A stretch of 64,000 bases of DNA from Pigmentiphaga kullae (lineage in GTDB: Bacteria; Pseudomonadota; Gammaproteobacteria; Burkholderiales; Burkholderiaceae_B): contig NZ_SGXC01000001.1 in the NCBI RefSeq assembly GCF_004216695.1, forward strand, positions 744,001 through 808,000, given 5' to 3'. The first letter of the stretch is position 1; each line of letters opens with the position of its first letter. Of this stretch, positions 17,256 through 25,266 are shown piece after piece. The position numbers and the translations under genes are program-made. Below the pieces are notes generated by a model. The model saw nothing but the letters and a program-made list of their open reading frames with translations. It was not told where the DNA came from and made no database searches.

Positions 17256-18167
17256 CTAGATGGCGACCACCGGATGGCGCAGCGAGCCGATCTTCTCGAC
17301 CTGGGCCTCGACCACGTCGCCCGGCCACAGCCACTCCTGCGGCGTGCGGCCGGCGCCCACGCCCTCGGGCGTGCCGGTGGCGATGATGTCGCCCGCCTCC
17401 ATCGTCATGGCCGCACTGATGTCGGCGATCAGATGCGGCACCTTGAACAGCATGTGGCGGGTGTTGGAGCTCTGCTTGGTCACGCCGTTGACGGTCAGCG
17501 ACAGGTCCAGCACGTGCGGATCGGGGATCTCGTCGGCGGTGACGATGCAGGGGCCGAAGGGGCCGTAGGTATCCTGGCCCTTGGAATAGATCCACTGGCC
17601 GGCGCGGCGGCAGTCGCGCGCACTGACGTCGATCATCACGCTGTAGCCGAACACGTAGTCCAGCGCGTCGGCCTCGGCCACGCGATGCGTGCGGCGGCCC
17701 ATGATCACCGCCAGTTCCACTTCCCAATCCAGTTGCTGGGTGATCCGCGCATTGTGCTCGATGGCCTCGCCGGGGCCGATCACGCTGGTGGGCGGCTTCG
17801 AGAAGATGACCGGCTTGGTCGGCAGGTCCTTCGAGGTGTCCAGCGTACGGCTGGACTCCTCCACGTGCTCGACGTAGTTCAGGCCGATGCCGAAGATGTT
17901 CTTGCGCGGCCGCGGGATGGGCGCCAAAAGAAGCGCGTTCTCGGCCGGGATCGCCGTGCCCACCGGCCATTTGCCTTCGTGGGCCTGCAGCAATTCGGTT
18001 GCCGACCGCACCGCATCCGGACCGAGGTCGATGAAGGCCAGCATGTCGTCGGGCAGCGGCACGCCGGCCACGGCCCCCAGGCGGGCCAGATCCACCACGC
18101 GGTCGTCCACCGCCGCCCCCAGACGGGCTTGCTCGGCAACGGTGGTGCGGTAGGTCACAAGACGCAT
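17256..18167 (-). CDS. Fumarylacetoacetate-hydrolase-family protein
   Basis: 303 residues. The metal-binding acidic residues appear in WEVELAVIMG (two Glu) and VMIDVSARD (Asp), and NIFGIGLNYVEH is the usual entry to the catalytic domain. The family splits acylpyruvates or isomerises/decarboxylates ring-fission products. Directly downstream of the gentisate-type dioxygenase it is probably the hydrolase for that ring-fission product (fumarylpyruvate-like), although it is longer than minimal fumarylpyruvate hydrolases. The start is fixed by GGAG seven bases before the ATG at 18167. A small GC hairpin (CCCGCG/CGCGGG, 17230-17245) follows the stop. Confidence 0.88.
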   Translation of the reverse strand: MRLVTYRTTVAEQARLGAAVDDRVVDLARLGAVAGVPLPDDMLAFIDLGPDAVRSATELLQAHEGKWPVGTAIPAENALLLAPIPRPRKNIFGIGLNYVEHVEESSRTLDTSKDLPTKPVIFSKPPTSVIGPGEAIEHNARITQQLDWEVELAVIMGRRTHRVAEADALDYVFGYSVMIDVSARDCRRAGQWIYSKGQDTYGPFGPCIVTADEIPDPHVLDLSLTVNGVTKQSSNTRHMLFKVPHLIADISAAMTMEAGDIIATGTPEGVGAGRTPQEWLWPGDVVEAQVEKIGSLRHPVVAI

Positions 18168-18257
18168 TTTTTTCTCCATAGGGTCGCGCGAGGCGACAAG
18201 AATCCCGCCGCGGGCGGGACCCGCGGGATATGACAAGCATCGAATCGGTGTGGGCGC

Positions 18258-19379
18258 CTAGCCGATCAGCGGTTGGTGGCCATCGTTTTCCGCCAGCGCT
18301 TCTTCGCGGTAAAGCTTGAGCGCATGCATGACCGGCAGGTCGTTGAAGCAGAACAGGCAGGCGTCGTCGCGGCTGGACGCATTGGCATGTTCGTGGAAGG
18401 CCCAGGACGGCACGCAGAAGATGTCGCGCTCCTGCCAGTCGTAGCGGCGGCCGTTGATGATGGAATAGCCCTTGCCCTTGGCCACCTGGTAGAGAAAGCT
18501 GCCCGTGTGCCGATGGGCCCGGGTCTTTTCGCCGGGGCGCAACATCTGCATGCTGGCGCCCATGGTCGCCATGACCGGGCCGCCGGTAGCCGGGTTGGTG
18601 TAGTTCATCAGCACGCCGTCGTACGGGCTGCCGTCGGTGGTCGCGGCGTAGCGCCGCAGGGCTTCGTAGGTAGGTTCCCACTCGTACTTGAACAGCGGCG
18701 AATACGGTTTGTTCCAACTCTCGCCATGGGGCCGCAGCGCCACCCCGCCCCAGGCCGCGGTGGAATCGTCCACCGGGTGGGTCACGGCCTGGTTCAGGTC
18801 CGGATGCACCGCGTAGAAGCCGGCCTCCAGGGCGTTGACCAGCGGAATGTCCAGCCCGTCCTGCCAGATGCAGGGCGTGCCTTCCTCGCTCACGCCATGC
18901 TCGTGCCAGGTGCCGTTGGGCGTCAGCACGAAGTCGTTCGCGCCCAGGGTCATCTTGTGGCCGTCGACGATGGTGTAGGCGCCCCGCCCTTCCATGATGA
19001 AGCGCAGCGCGCTGGAGGAATGGCAGTGGGCCGAGGCGACCTCGCCCGGGTGCATGACCTGCAGGCCCGAGTACAGCCAGCCCACGGCCGCCGACACCTC
19101 GCGCCGGCCGGGATTGTTCAGGTAGATGACGCGGCGGCCGGCCTGCTCCGGCGTGACCAGGTCCACCGAGCGCAGCACGTGCTCGCGCAGGTCGCGGTAG
19201 CGCCAGACCACCGGCACCGATTCGGACTTCGGCTGCCAGGGCTCGATCTTGTTGGCCACGGTCCACAGCGCGCCGGTCTCGTATTTGGCCAGCTCGTCGT
19301 AGTAGGCCACCAGTTCCGGGGTATCGCCCACGTTGGCCCTGCCGATCACCTCTTCCCGATACGCATCGTGTCGCGCCAT
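18258..19379 (-). CDS. Bicupin gentisate/salicylate-type 1,2-dioxygenase
   Basis: 373 residues with two cupin domains. The first holds the Fe(II) ligands His118 and His120 (AHCHSSSALRF) and a later His at 159/161 (TWHEHG). The second keeps His289 and His291 (AHRHTGSF). This is the gentisate 1,2-dioxygenase group, which also includes salicylate and 1-hydroxy-2-naphthoate dioxygenases; it opens the ring between carboxyl and hydroxyl carbons to give a maleylpyruvate-like acid. The start at 19379 has GGAG upstream. First gene of the long minus-strand operon, so its promoter (19398-19450) probably drives the importer and nitrilase too. Confidence 0.9.
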   Translation of the reverse strand: MARHDAYREEVIGRANVGDTPELVAYYDELAKYETGALWTVANKIEPWQPKSESVPVVWRYRDLREHVLRSVDLVTPEQAGRRVIYLNNPGRREVSAAVGWLYSGLQVMHPGEVASAHCHSSSALRFIMEGRGAYTIVDGHKMTLGANDFVLTPNGTWHEHGVSEEGTPCIWQDGLDIPLVNALEAGFYAVHPDLNQAVTHPVDDSTAAWGGVALRPHGESWNKPYSPLFKYEWEPTYEALRRYAATTDGSPYDGVLMNYTNPATGGPVMATMGASMQMLRPGEKTRAHRHTGSFLYQVAKGKGYSIINGRRYDWQERDIFCVPSWAFHEHANASSRDDACLFCFNDLPVMHALKLYREEALAENDGHQPLIG

Positions 19380-19397
19380 GCCGGACTCCACTTTTTT

Positions 19398-19450
19398 ATA
19401 AAAGATTTTATTTTTTCGAAATAATAGATCGCGATCAGCCGCCGCCACAA
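19398..19450 (-). promoter_or_regulatory. Promoter and dyad operator of the dioxygenase/importer/nitrilase operon
   Basis: On the minus strand a -35 like TTGTGG (19450-19445), an 18-base spacer and a -10 TATTAT (19426-19421) are seen. Just downstream, in the untranslated leader, lies the dyad ATAAAA-GA-TTTTAT at 19398-19411, a likely repressor site; the GntR protein of the operon is the natural candidate. Inferred by eye. Confidence 0.4.
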
Positions 19451-19533
19451 CCGGACCCTACCTATCGTTTACCCGGAAACAAACCCCCGATCCGCAAAAT
19501 GTCCAGGGCCGGACAGGCGTGGCCCGATTCGGA

Positions 19534-19562
19534 TTGCCGCCCCCAAGGCGCATCTCTACATT
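19534..19562 (+). promoter_or_regulatory. Putative promoter of the sulfatase-Bug-AraC operon
   Basis: TTGCCG at 19534-19539, a 17-base spacer and TACATT at 19557-19562, each matching four of six consensus bases. Transcription would start about 20 bases before the sulfatase ATG. Confidence 0.3.
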
Positions 19563-19587
19563 GCGCTGACGAAACCGCGGACGCCCC

Positions 19588-21180
19588 ATGCGACAGCCCA
19601 ACATCCTGCTCATCATGACGGACCAGCACCGGGCCGACCACCTCGGGTGCTACGGCAACCGGCAGGTCCGCACGCCCCACATCGACGGCATCGCGGCCAG
19701 GGGAACGGTGTTCGACCGCTTCTACGTCGCCTCGCCGATCTGCATGCCCAACCGCAGCACGCTGATGACCGGCCGCATGCCGTCGCTGCACGGCGTCCGG
19801 CACAACGGCATCCCGCTGCGCCTGGACGACACGACCTTCGCCACCATGCTGGGCGCGCGCGGCTACCGGACGGCGCTGATCGGCAAGAGCCATCTGCAGA
19901 ACATGCAGGACATCCCGCCGCTGGTCCAGCGCGCGCCGCACGAGGGCCGGGCCGTGGTCCCGGCCCATCCCGACGCCACCGGCGACCGCCGCGACGGTCC
20001 GGCCTACGAACAGGAACTCGCCAGCCGCTGGCGCGACCCGGCGCACCGCATCCGGCTGCCCTACTACGGCTTCGATCACGTCGAGCTTTGCATGGAGCAC
20101 GGCGACGAAGCCTTCGGCGACTACCAGCGCTGGCTGGCGCAGCGCCTGCCCGAGGCCGACGGCCTGCGCGGCCGCCGGCACGCCCGGGCCGATGACCGCT
20201 ACGTGGCGCCCCAGGCCTGGCGCACGCGCCTGCCCGAAGCGTGCTACCCCAGCCGCTACATCGCCGAACGCGGCGCCGCCTACCTGGAGGCGCACGCGGC
20301 CCGCGGAGCGGCCCAGCCCTTCTTCCTGAAATGCTCGTTCCCGGACCCGCACCATCCGTTCACGCCCCCCGGCCGCTACTGGGGCATGTACGACCCCCGG
20401 AGCATCGCCGTCCCGCCCACCTGTGCCCCGCCGGCGGCCGAGGCGCCGCCCCATCTGCGCTGGCTGCACGACGAACGCGCCGGCGGCCGGGCGAACCTGG
20501 ACACGCCGCGCGTGGTGGCCGTCACGCCCCGCGAGGCGCGGGAAGCCATCGCGCTGAGCTACGGCATGATCACCCTGGTGGACGACTGCATCGGCCGGAT
20601 CCTGCAGGCGCTGGAAGCCACCGGCCAGGCCCGCGACACCATCGTGGCCTTCACCAGCGACCACGGCGATTTCATGGGCGACCACGGCCTGTTGTTCAAG
20701 GGCCCGCTGCACTACCAGGGGCTGGTGCGCGTGCCCTTCATCTGGGCCGATCCGCGGGCCCCCGGAGGACGGCGCAGCGCCGCCCTGCACGGCACGCTGG
20801 ATATCGCACAGACCTTGCTGCACCGGACCGGAACGGCGCCCTACCACGACATCCAGGGCATGAGCCTGCTGCCCGCGCTGGACGATCCCGGCTGGCAGGG
20901 GCACGACGCCGTGCTGATCGAGGACGAGATCCAGCGCGTGTTCGGCGGCTTCGACAGCCCGGTCCGGCTGCGCACGCTGATCACCCGCCAATGGCGGCTG
21001 AGCGTCTACCTGGGCGCCGAGTGGGGGGAACTGTACGACCTCGCGAACGATCCGCACGAACGCGTCAACCTGTGGCACGACCCGCGGCATGCCGGCACAC
21101 GCGCAAGCCTGATGGAAGCCCTGGTCCGGAAAATGATGGCCCTGGCCAGCCGTTCCCCCCTGCCCACCCGTATCGCGTAG
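19588..21180 (+). CDS. Sulfatase with C-M-P-N-R active-site motif
   Basis: 530 residues, alkaline-phosphatase superfamily. Metal-site motifs are IMTDQHRADHLG near the N-terminus and FTSDHGDFMGDHG near residue 360, with PDPHHPFTPPGRYW in between. The formylglycine Cys is residue 52 in C-M-P-N-R, which keeps the C-x-P-x-R core but has Asn instead of the usual Ser/Ala. No signal peptide. Closely similar in layout to the enzyme at 44693-46312 (shared TDQHRADHLGCYGN, PYYGFDHVELC and FPDPHHP segments), so the two are paralogues. It is the first gene of a sulfatase-Bug-AraC unit. Could be an aryl-sulfatase, choline-sulfatase-like or phosphonate/phosphodiester hydrolase. Confidence 0.87.
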   Translation: MRQPNILLIMTDQHRADHLGCYGNRQVRTPHIDGIAARGTVFDRFYVASPICMPNRSTLMTGRMPSLHGVRHNGIPLRLDDTTFATMLGARGYRTALIGKSHLQNMQDIPPLVQRAPHEGRAVVPAHPDATGDRRDGPAYEQELASRWRDPAHRIRLPYYGFDHVELCMEHGDEAFGDYQRWLAQRLPEADGLRGRRHARADDRYVAPQAWRTRLPEACYPSRYIAERGAAYLEAHAARGAAQPFFLKCSFPDPHHPFTPPGRYWGMYDPRSIAVPPTCAPPAAEAPPHLRWLHDERAGGRANLDTPRVVAVTPREAREAIALSYGMITLVDDCIGRILQALEATGQARDTIVAFTSDHGDFMGDHGLLFKGPLHYQGLVRVPFIWADPRAPGGRRSAALHGTLDIAQTLLHRTGTAPYHDIQGMSLLPALDDPGWQGHDAVLIEDEIQRVFGGFDSPVRLRTLITRQWRLSVYLGAEWGELYDLANDPHERVNLWHDPRHAGTRASLMEALVRKMMALASRSPLPTRIA

Positions 21181-21243
21181 ACTGCCCCGCCAACCGGTGG
21201 GCCGTCCCGACAACCACGTAGGAACCTCACACGGAGATTCACC

Positions 21244-22239
21244 ATGGTCTGGCCCTTCACCCTCCCCCGGCTGGGACGCATCCTGCTCTGGTCCTCGATC
21301 GGCGCCCTCTCGCTGGCCGCGAACGGCAGCCGCGCCCAGGCATGGCCCACCGGCCCCGTCAGCATCGTCGTGCCCTCGTCCCCCGGCAGCGGCCCCGACG
21401 TGCTCGCGCGCAGCCTGGGCGAACGGCTGGCCGCGGCCACGCAATCGACCGTCATCGTCGAGAACAAGCCCGGCGCCAACGGCGTGATCGGCACCGCGGC
21501 CGTGGCCAACGCGCCGCCCAACGGCGGCGCCCTGCTGCTGTACGATCGCCTGACGTTGACGGTCAACCCCGCGCTGCTGGCCAAGCTTCCCTACCACCCC
21601 AAGGACCTGGTCGGCGTCACCGACGTCGCCAGCGTCGACCTGGTCTTCGTCTGCCGCGCGAACGCGCCGTACAAGACCTGGGACGAGATGCTGGCGTTCG
21701 CCCGCGGCAAGGCCGGCGCGCTGACGGTGGGCACGGCGGGCATAGGCAGCGTGCACCATCTCAGCCTGGAGCTGATCAAGCGCCACTACGGCATCGCCAT
21801 GGTCGACGTTCCCTACCGGGGCATCGCCCCCGCCGTGGCGGGCCTGCTCGGCGGCGAACTGGGCTGTGTCATCACCGGCCAGGAAACGGTGCTCGAACAC
21901 ATCCGTTCGGGCAGGCTGCGGGCGCTGGCCATCGGCGCCGCCCAGCGGTCGCCGCTGTTGCCCGACGTACCCACCCTGCGCGAGGTGGGCGCGCCGGACG
22001 ATCTCCTGATCCCCACGCACTTCACCCTGTTCGTCCATGCCGCCACGCCACGGAACATGGTGGACCGCATGCAGGAAAAGGTGGCCGAGGCCTTGCGCAA
22101 CCGCGCGCTGATCGACCGCTTCGCCGAACGCGGGCTGATCGTCGCGCCCAGCAGCCCCGATCGGGTCGCCCAGGCCATGGCCCGGGAACAGGAACGCTTC
22201 ACGAAACTGATACGCGACGCCGGCATCAAGATGGAGTAG
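21244..22239 (+). CDS. Bug-family periplasmic solute receptor
   Basis: 331 residues with a signal peptide ending near residue 32 (GSRAQA). The mature start AWPTGPVSIVVPSSPGSGPDVLARS and ENKPGANGVIGTAAVA are Bug hallmarks. It lacks the usual PDGYTLL, having PPNGGALLL at that position, and shows VDVPYRGIAPAV later. It follows the sulfatase by 63 bases and precedes the AraC gene by 43 bases; the three likely form one operon. I infer it binds either the sulfated substrate or the desulfated product. No permease partner nearby. Confidence 0.92.
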   Translation: MVWPFTLPRLGRILLWSSIGALSLAANGSRAQAWPTGPVSIVVPSSPGSGPDVLARSLGERLAAATQSTVIVENKPGANGVIGTAAVANAPPNGGALLLYDRLTLTVNPALLAKLPYHPKDLVGVTDVASVDLVFVCRANAPYKTWDEMLAFARGKAGALTVGTAGIGSVHHLSLELIKRHYGIAMVDVPYRGIAPAVAGLLGGELGCVITGQETVLEHIRSGRLRALAIGAAQRSPLLPDVPTLREVGAPDDLLIPTHFTLFVHAATPRNMVDRMQEKVAEALRNRALIDRFAERGLIVAPSSPDRVAQAMAREQERFTKLIRDAGIKME

Positions 22240-22282
22240 GCTCGAACGTGAACGGCGCGTTGCCGGCGCAAGGGAGCAATAC

Positions 22283-23284
22283 ATGGCAGGCGGTTATCTC
22301 GCCCACTCGGAAAACGTGCTGAAGAACCACGTCCTGCTGTCCTCGTCGGACCTGGACGAGGTCCGCTCGGGCGTGGCCGGCGTGCTGAACGAACACCGGC
22401 TGACCCCGCGCGCCCGCCACCTGGACGCGCGCCTGTATGGCGCCGTCACTGCCGGCCTGCAGATGTGCCTGCTGGAATACGGCGGCGCCGTGGCGGTGGA
22501 GACCGCGCCGTCGCGCGACTTCGTGCTGGTCCAATCCGCGTTGCGCGGCGAAGTCAGCGTCCGGTGCCGGGAGGGGCAATGGTCCCTGCGGCCGGGCGAC
22601 ACCCTGATCATGCCCTCGAACGTGTCCCTGGAACTGGAGTGGGGAACGTCGACCACGCAGTTGCTGATCAAGATTCCCAAGGCGCTGCTGTACGAGGTAT
22701 ACGAACACCTGACCGGCAAGCCGGTCGACGATCCGATCGACTTCGCCCGCGAGATCCCGCTGGATGCCGCACCCGCCCAGGGGCTGCGCACGCTGATCGA
22801 GTATTTCTGTTCCCACCTCGCGCCGGCGCCCGGCGCGCCGGGCGGCCCGATGGGGCTGCGGATCGCGCAGCAGGCATTGATCGGGCACCTGCTGAACACG
22901 CAGGCCCAGGGCTTGCGCGACCGGCCGGCCACGGAGGCCCGCCGGGTATTGCCGCGCTGCGTGCGGCGCGCCCAGGAATTCATGGAGTCCTGTATGCAGG
23001 AAACCGTCTCGCTGCAGGACATCGCCGGCCATGCCGGAGTCAGCGTGCGCACGCTTTCCCGGGCCTACCAGGACCAGCATGGCGTCAGCCCCATGGCCGC
23101 GCTGCGCGCCATGCGCCTGGACCGGATCCGCGACGAACTCAAGGGCGGCACGGCGGACAGCGTCTCGGAAGTCGCGTATCGCTGGGGCTATCCGCACCTG
23201 GGCCGCTTCGCGGCCGCCTACCGGGAACGCTTCGGCGAATCCCCCAACGAGACCTTGCGCCGGCGCGTGCGCGGACAACCCTGA
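22283..23284 (+). CDS. AraC-family transcriptional activator
   Basis: 333 residues. The C-terminal double helix-turn-helix is at about residues 230-330 (VSLQDIAGHAGVSVRTLSRAYQ, then SVSEVAYRWGYPHLGRFAAAYRERFGESP). The N-terminal half has the AraC_binding_2/cupin-like character (WSLRPGDTLIMPSNVSLEL). GGGAG lies before the ATG. Third gene of the sulfatase-Bug operon, so autoregulation is possible; it also converges on the Rieske operon (16 bases between stops). A 13-bp direct repeat upstream of the Bug gene at 28108 is the type of site AraC proteins use. Confidence 0.9.
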   Translation: MAGGYLAHSENVLKNHVLLSSSDLDEVRSGVAGVLNEHRLTPRARHLDARLYGAVTAGLQMCLLEYGGAVAVETAPSRDFVLVQSALRGEVSVRCREGQWSLRPGDTLIMPSNVSLELEWGTSTTQLLIKIPKALLYEVYEHLTGKPVDDPIDFAREIPLDAAPAQGLRTLIEYFCSHLAPAPGAPGGPMGLRIAQQALIGHLLNTQAQGLRDRPATEARRVLPRCVRRAQEFMESCMQETVSLQDIAGHAGVSVRTLSRAYQDQHGVSPMAALRAMRLDRIRDELKGGTADSVSEVAYRWGYPHLGRFAAAYRERFGESPNETLRRRVRGQP

Positions 23285-23300
23285 GCGGACCGCCCGGCCG

Positions 23301-24134
23301 TTACTCCAGCCCTGATTCCGGTTGGCGAGCGGCCTGGAACCAATAGGCGGGCGAGCGCCCCTGGTCGGGGCCCAGCACCGCGTAACCGCCGTCCACGGGC
23401 AGGTCGGCACCGGTCACGAAGCCCGCCGCGCCGGAGCACAGGAACAGCACGGCCGCGGCCACGTCCTCGATGTTTCCCACCCGCGCCAGCGGGTGGAAGG
23501 TGGACGCGACGCGATCGGCCAGTTCGCGGTCTCCTGCCACCTGGGCCACCAGGGCCTCGGACCACGTCCAGGCGGGCGTCACGGCATTCACGCGTATGCC
23601 CTCGGGCGCCAGGTTTACCGCCATGCTGCGGGTGACCTGCAGGATGGCAGCCTTGCACGCGGGGTACAGCAGCCGGCCCAGCTGACCGACCTTGCCCGCG
23701 ACGCTGGACAGGTTCACGACGGCCGGACGCTCGGCCCGGCGCAGCAGGGGCACGGCGCGCCCGACCAGCAGCGCCCCGCTGACCACGTTCACGTTCAACG
23801 AGCGCAGCCATTGCTCCCGGGTCGAGGCCAGTCCCGCGTCGTCGTAGATGCAGGCGTTGTTGACCAGGCAGTCGAGCCGGCCGAACTCGCGATCCAGGCT
23901 GTCCACCAGCCCGTCCAGATCGGCGTCCTCGGCCAGGTTGGTGCGCACGAAGCCCGCCGTCTGGCCAGGCCGGACCTGCGTGCGCAGTCGGGCCGCCAGG
24001 GCCTCGCCCGCCTGGGCATCGATGTCGGCCACCACCACCGACGCGCCGGCGCGCAGGAACGCCCCGGCAATGCCGGCCCCCAGGCTCCTGGCTCCGCCCG
24101 TGACCAGGGCAACCTTGCCATGCAGTTCGGTCAT
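23301..24134 (-). CDS. Short-chain dehydrogenase/reductase, possible cis-dihydrodiol dehydrogenase
   Basis: 277 residues, Rossmann fold. The cofactor motif is TGGARSLGAG; VNNACIY marks the end of beta-4; the catalytic Ser is in NLSSVAG and the Tyr-Lys pair is YPACK; the C-terminal PVDGGYAVLG is usual. The start ATG at 24134 has a near-perfect AAAGGAGG; another ATG at 24152 sits on the preceding stop. As the last gene of an operon encoding a two-subunit ring-hydroxylating dioxygenase, it may re-aromatise the cis-diol product to a catechol, using NAD+. Confidence 0.85.
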   Translation of the reverse strand: MTELHGKVALVTGGARSLGAGIAGAFLRAGASVVVADIDAQAGEALAARLRTQVRPGQTAGFVRTNLAEDADLDGLVDSLDREFGRLDCLVNNACIYDDAGLASTREQWLRSLNVNVVSGALLVGRAVPLLRRAERPAVVNLSSVAGKVGQLGRLLYPACKAAILQVTRSMAVNLAPEGIRVNAVTPAWTWSEALVAQVAGDRELADRVASTFHPLARVGNIEDVAAAVLFLCSGAAGFVTGADLPVDGGYAVLGPDQGRSPAYWFQAARQPESGLE

Positions 24135-24148
24135 CGCGCCTCCTTTGT

Positions 24149-24751
24149 TCATGTTTCGGCCAACCGCTGGATCTCCTCCAGCCGGCCCACCTCGGCCAGC
24201 AGCCGCAGGTTGTGCAGGGCAGCCGTGTGCACCGCTGGACTGGCGGCGCCACAGGCGTCCTCGACCACGGCCGAATGCCAGCCCAGGTCGGTCGCGTGGC
24301 GGACGGTGTGCTCCACCACCGAGTTGGTGGCCACCCCGCCCACGAGCAGCAGCGACGGCCGCATCGCATCGAGCATGGTCTCCAGCCCGGAGCGGAAGAA
24401 CGCATTGATGCGGTTGTGCGTCACCACCGGCTCGCCCGCCATGGGCGCAAGCGCTTCCAGGAATTGCGCCCCCCAGCTCCCCTCGGCCATGACCGCCTGC
24501 GCCACCACTGTCCTGAAGATGGCGCAGTTCTGTGTCACGTCGGAAAAATCCGGGCGATAAGCGATGCGCACGTGCACCACCGGCCATCGCCGCCGGCGCC
24601 CCAGATCCAGCAGGCCGCGCGCGCCCCGCACCACCGCCGGCTGCGCGGCGCCGTCGCCGGCCACGCCGAAGGCGAACCTGCCGTCCGGATGCAGGACTTC
24701 GTTCTGGTAGTGCAGCGCCAGCACGACGGGGCGCGAGAAATCGAGAGACAT
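24149..24751 (-). CDS. Isochorismatase-fold protein lacking the canonical catalytic triad
   Basis: 200 residues. The fold is recognisable from VVLALHYQNEVL, NRINAFFRSGLETML and LLLVGGVATNSVVEHTVRHA. By eye-alignment the three catalytic positions of cysteine hydrolases are changed: Asp is His14, Lys is His112 and the nucleophile Cys is Val145. True isochorismatases can lack the Cys, but loss of Asp and Lys as well is unusual. It may be a binding protein, a pseudoenzyme or use different chemistry. It overlaps the beta-subunit stop by one base (TGATG), so it is tightly bound to the Rieske operon. Confidence 0.8.
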   Translation of the reverse strand: MSLDFSRPVVLALHYQNEVLHPDGRFAFGVAGDGAAQPAVVRGARGLLDLGRRRRWPVVHVRIAYRPDFSDVTQNCAIFRTVVAQAVMAEGSWGAQFLEALAPMAGEPVVTHNRINAFFRSGLETMLDAMRPSLLLVGGVATNSVVEHTVRHATDLGWHSAVVEDACGAASPAVHTAALHNLRLLAEVGRLEEIQRLAET

Positions 24752-25266
24752 CACAGGAACACCTGGAGGTTCTCGTGGATCGCGTCGCAGTTGACCAGGT
24801 CCACCCGTTTCATCTCGATCCGGAACGACCCGTCCGCGGCGGGATCCTCGCGCAGCGTGTGCGTATAGCTGCCGCCGAACGCGCGCTGGCTGTCGGCCCG
24901 CCATTCGAGCATCTGGAACGACGAACGGACCACGATCGTTCCGGGGCCCGGGTCGATCACCGATACGTTGCCTATCGTCCTCGTCCCATGCGTGGGCGGC
25001 TGTTGCGACCAGTTCCGGTGGTTGGCCAGCCGGCGCGCGCGCACGCTGCGCAGCAGCGCGTCCTCGTGGAACAGGGAAACCTGGGTACGGGCGTCCTGCT
25101 GGCCGCGCATGCGCGGGACCCAATACATGCCCGTGGGGGTGAACAGCCGCAGCCATTCGTCCCAGGCGTTGGCATCCAGCAGCCGCGCCTCCAGGAACAG
25201 GAACTGCTCGACCCTGTGCCGCTGCCGGATCGCCTCGTCCAACTGCGCCGCTCCGATCCCGTTCAT
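24751..25266 (-). CDS. Aromatic-ring-hydroxylating dioxygenase beta subunit
   Basis: 171 residues of the small-subunit (NTF2-like) family: EQFLFLEARLLDANAWDEWLRLFTPTGMYW and FHEDALLRSVRARRL are standard phrases. It has no metal and supports the alpha3beta3 assembly. The start at 25266 is preceded by GGGGGAG; an ATG at 25281 would add five residues but has no good site. It overlaps the alpha-subunit stop by 4 bases (ATGA). Confidence 0.92.
   Translation of the reverse strand: MNGIGAAQLDEAIRQRHRVEQFLFLEARLLDANAWDEWLRLFTPTGMYWVPRMRGQQDARTQVSLFHEDALLRSVRARRLANHRNWSQQPPTHGTRTIGNVSVIDPGPGTIVVRSSFQMLEWRADSQRAFGGSYTHTLREDPAADGSFRIEMKRVDLVNCDAIHENLQVFL

Noticed and set aside
19462-22284. Open frame of 2.8 kb on the minus strand
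   Set aside because: Antisense to the sulfatase and Bug genes, whose motifs are intact; no recognisable protein features.
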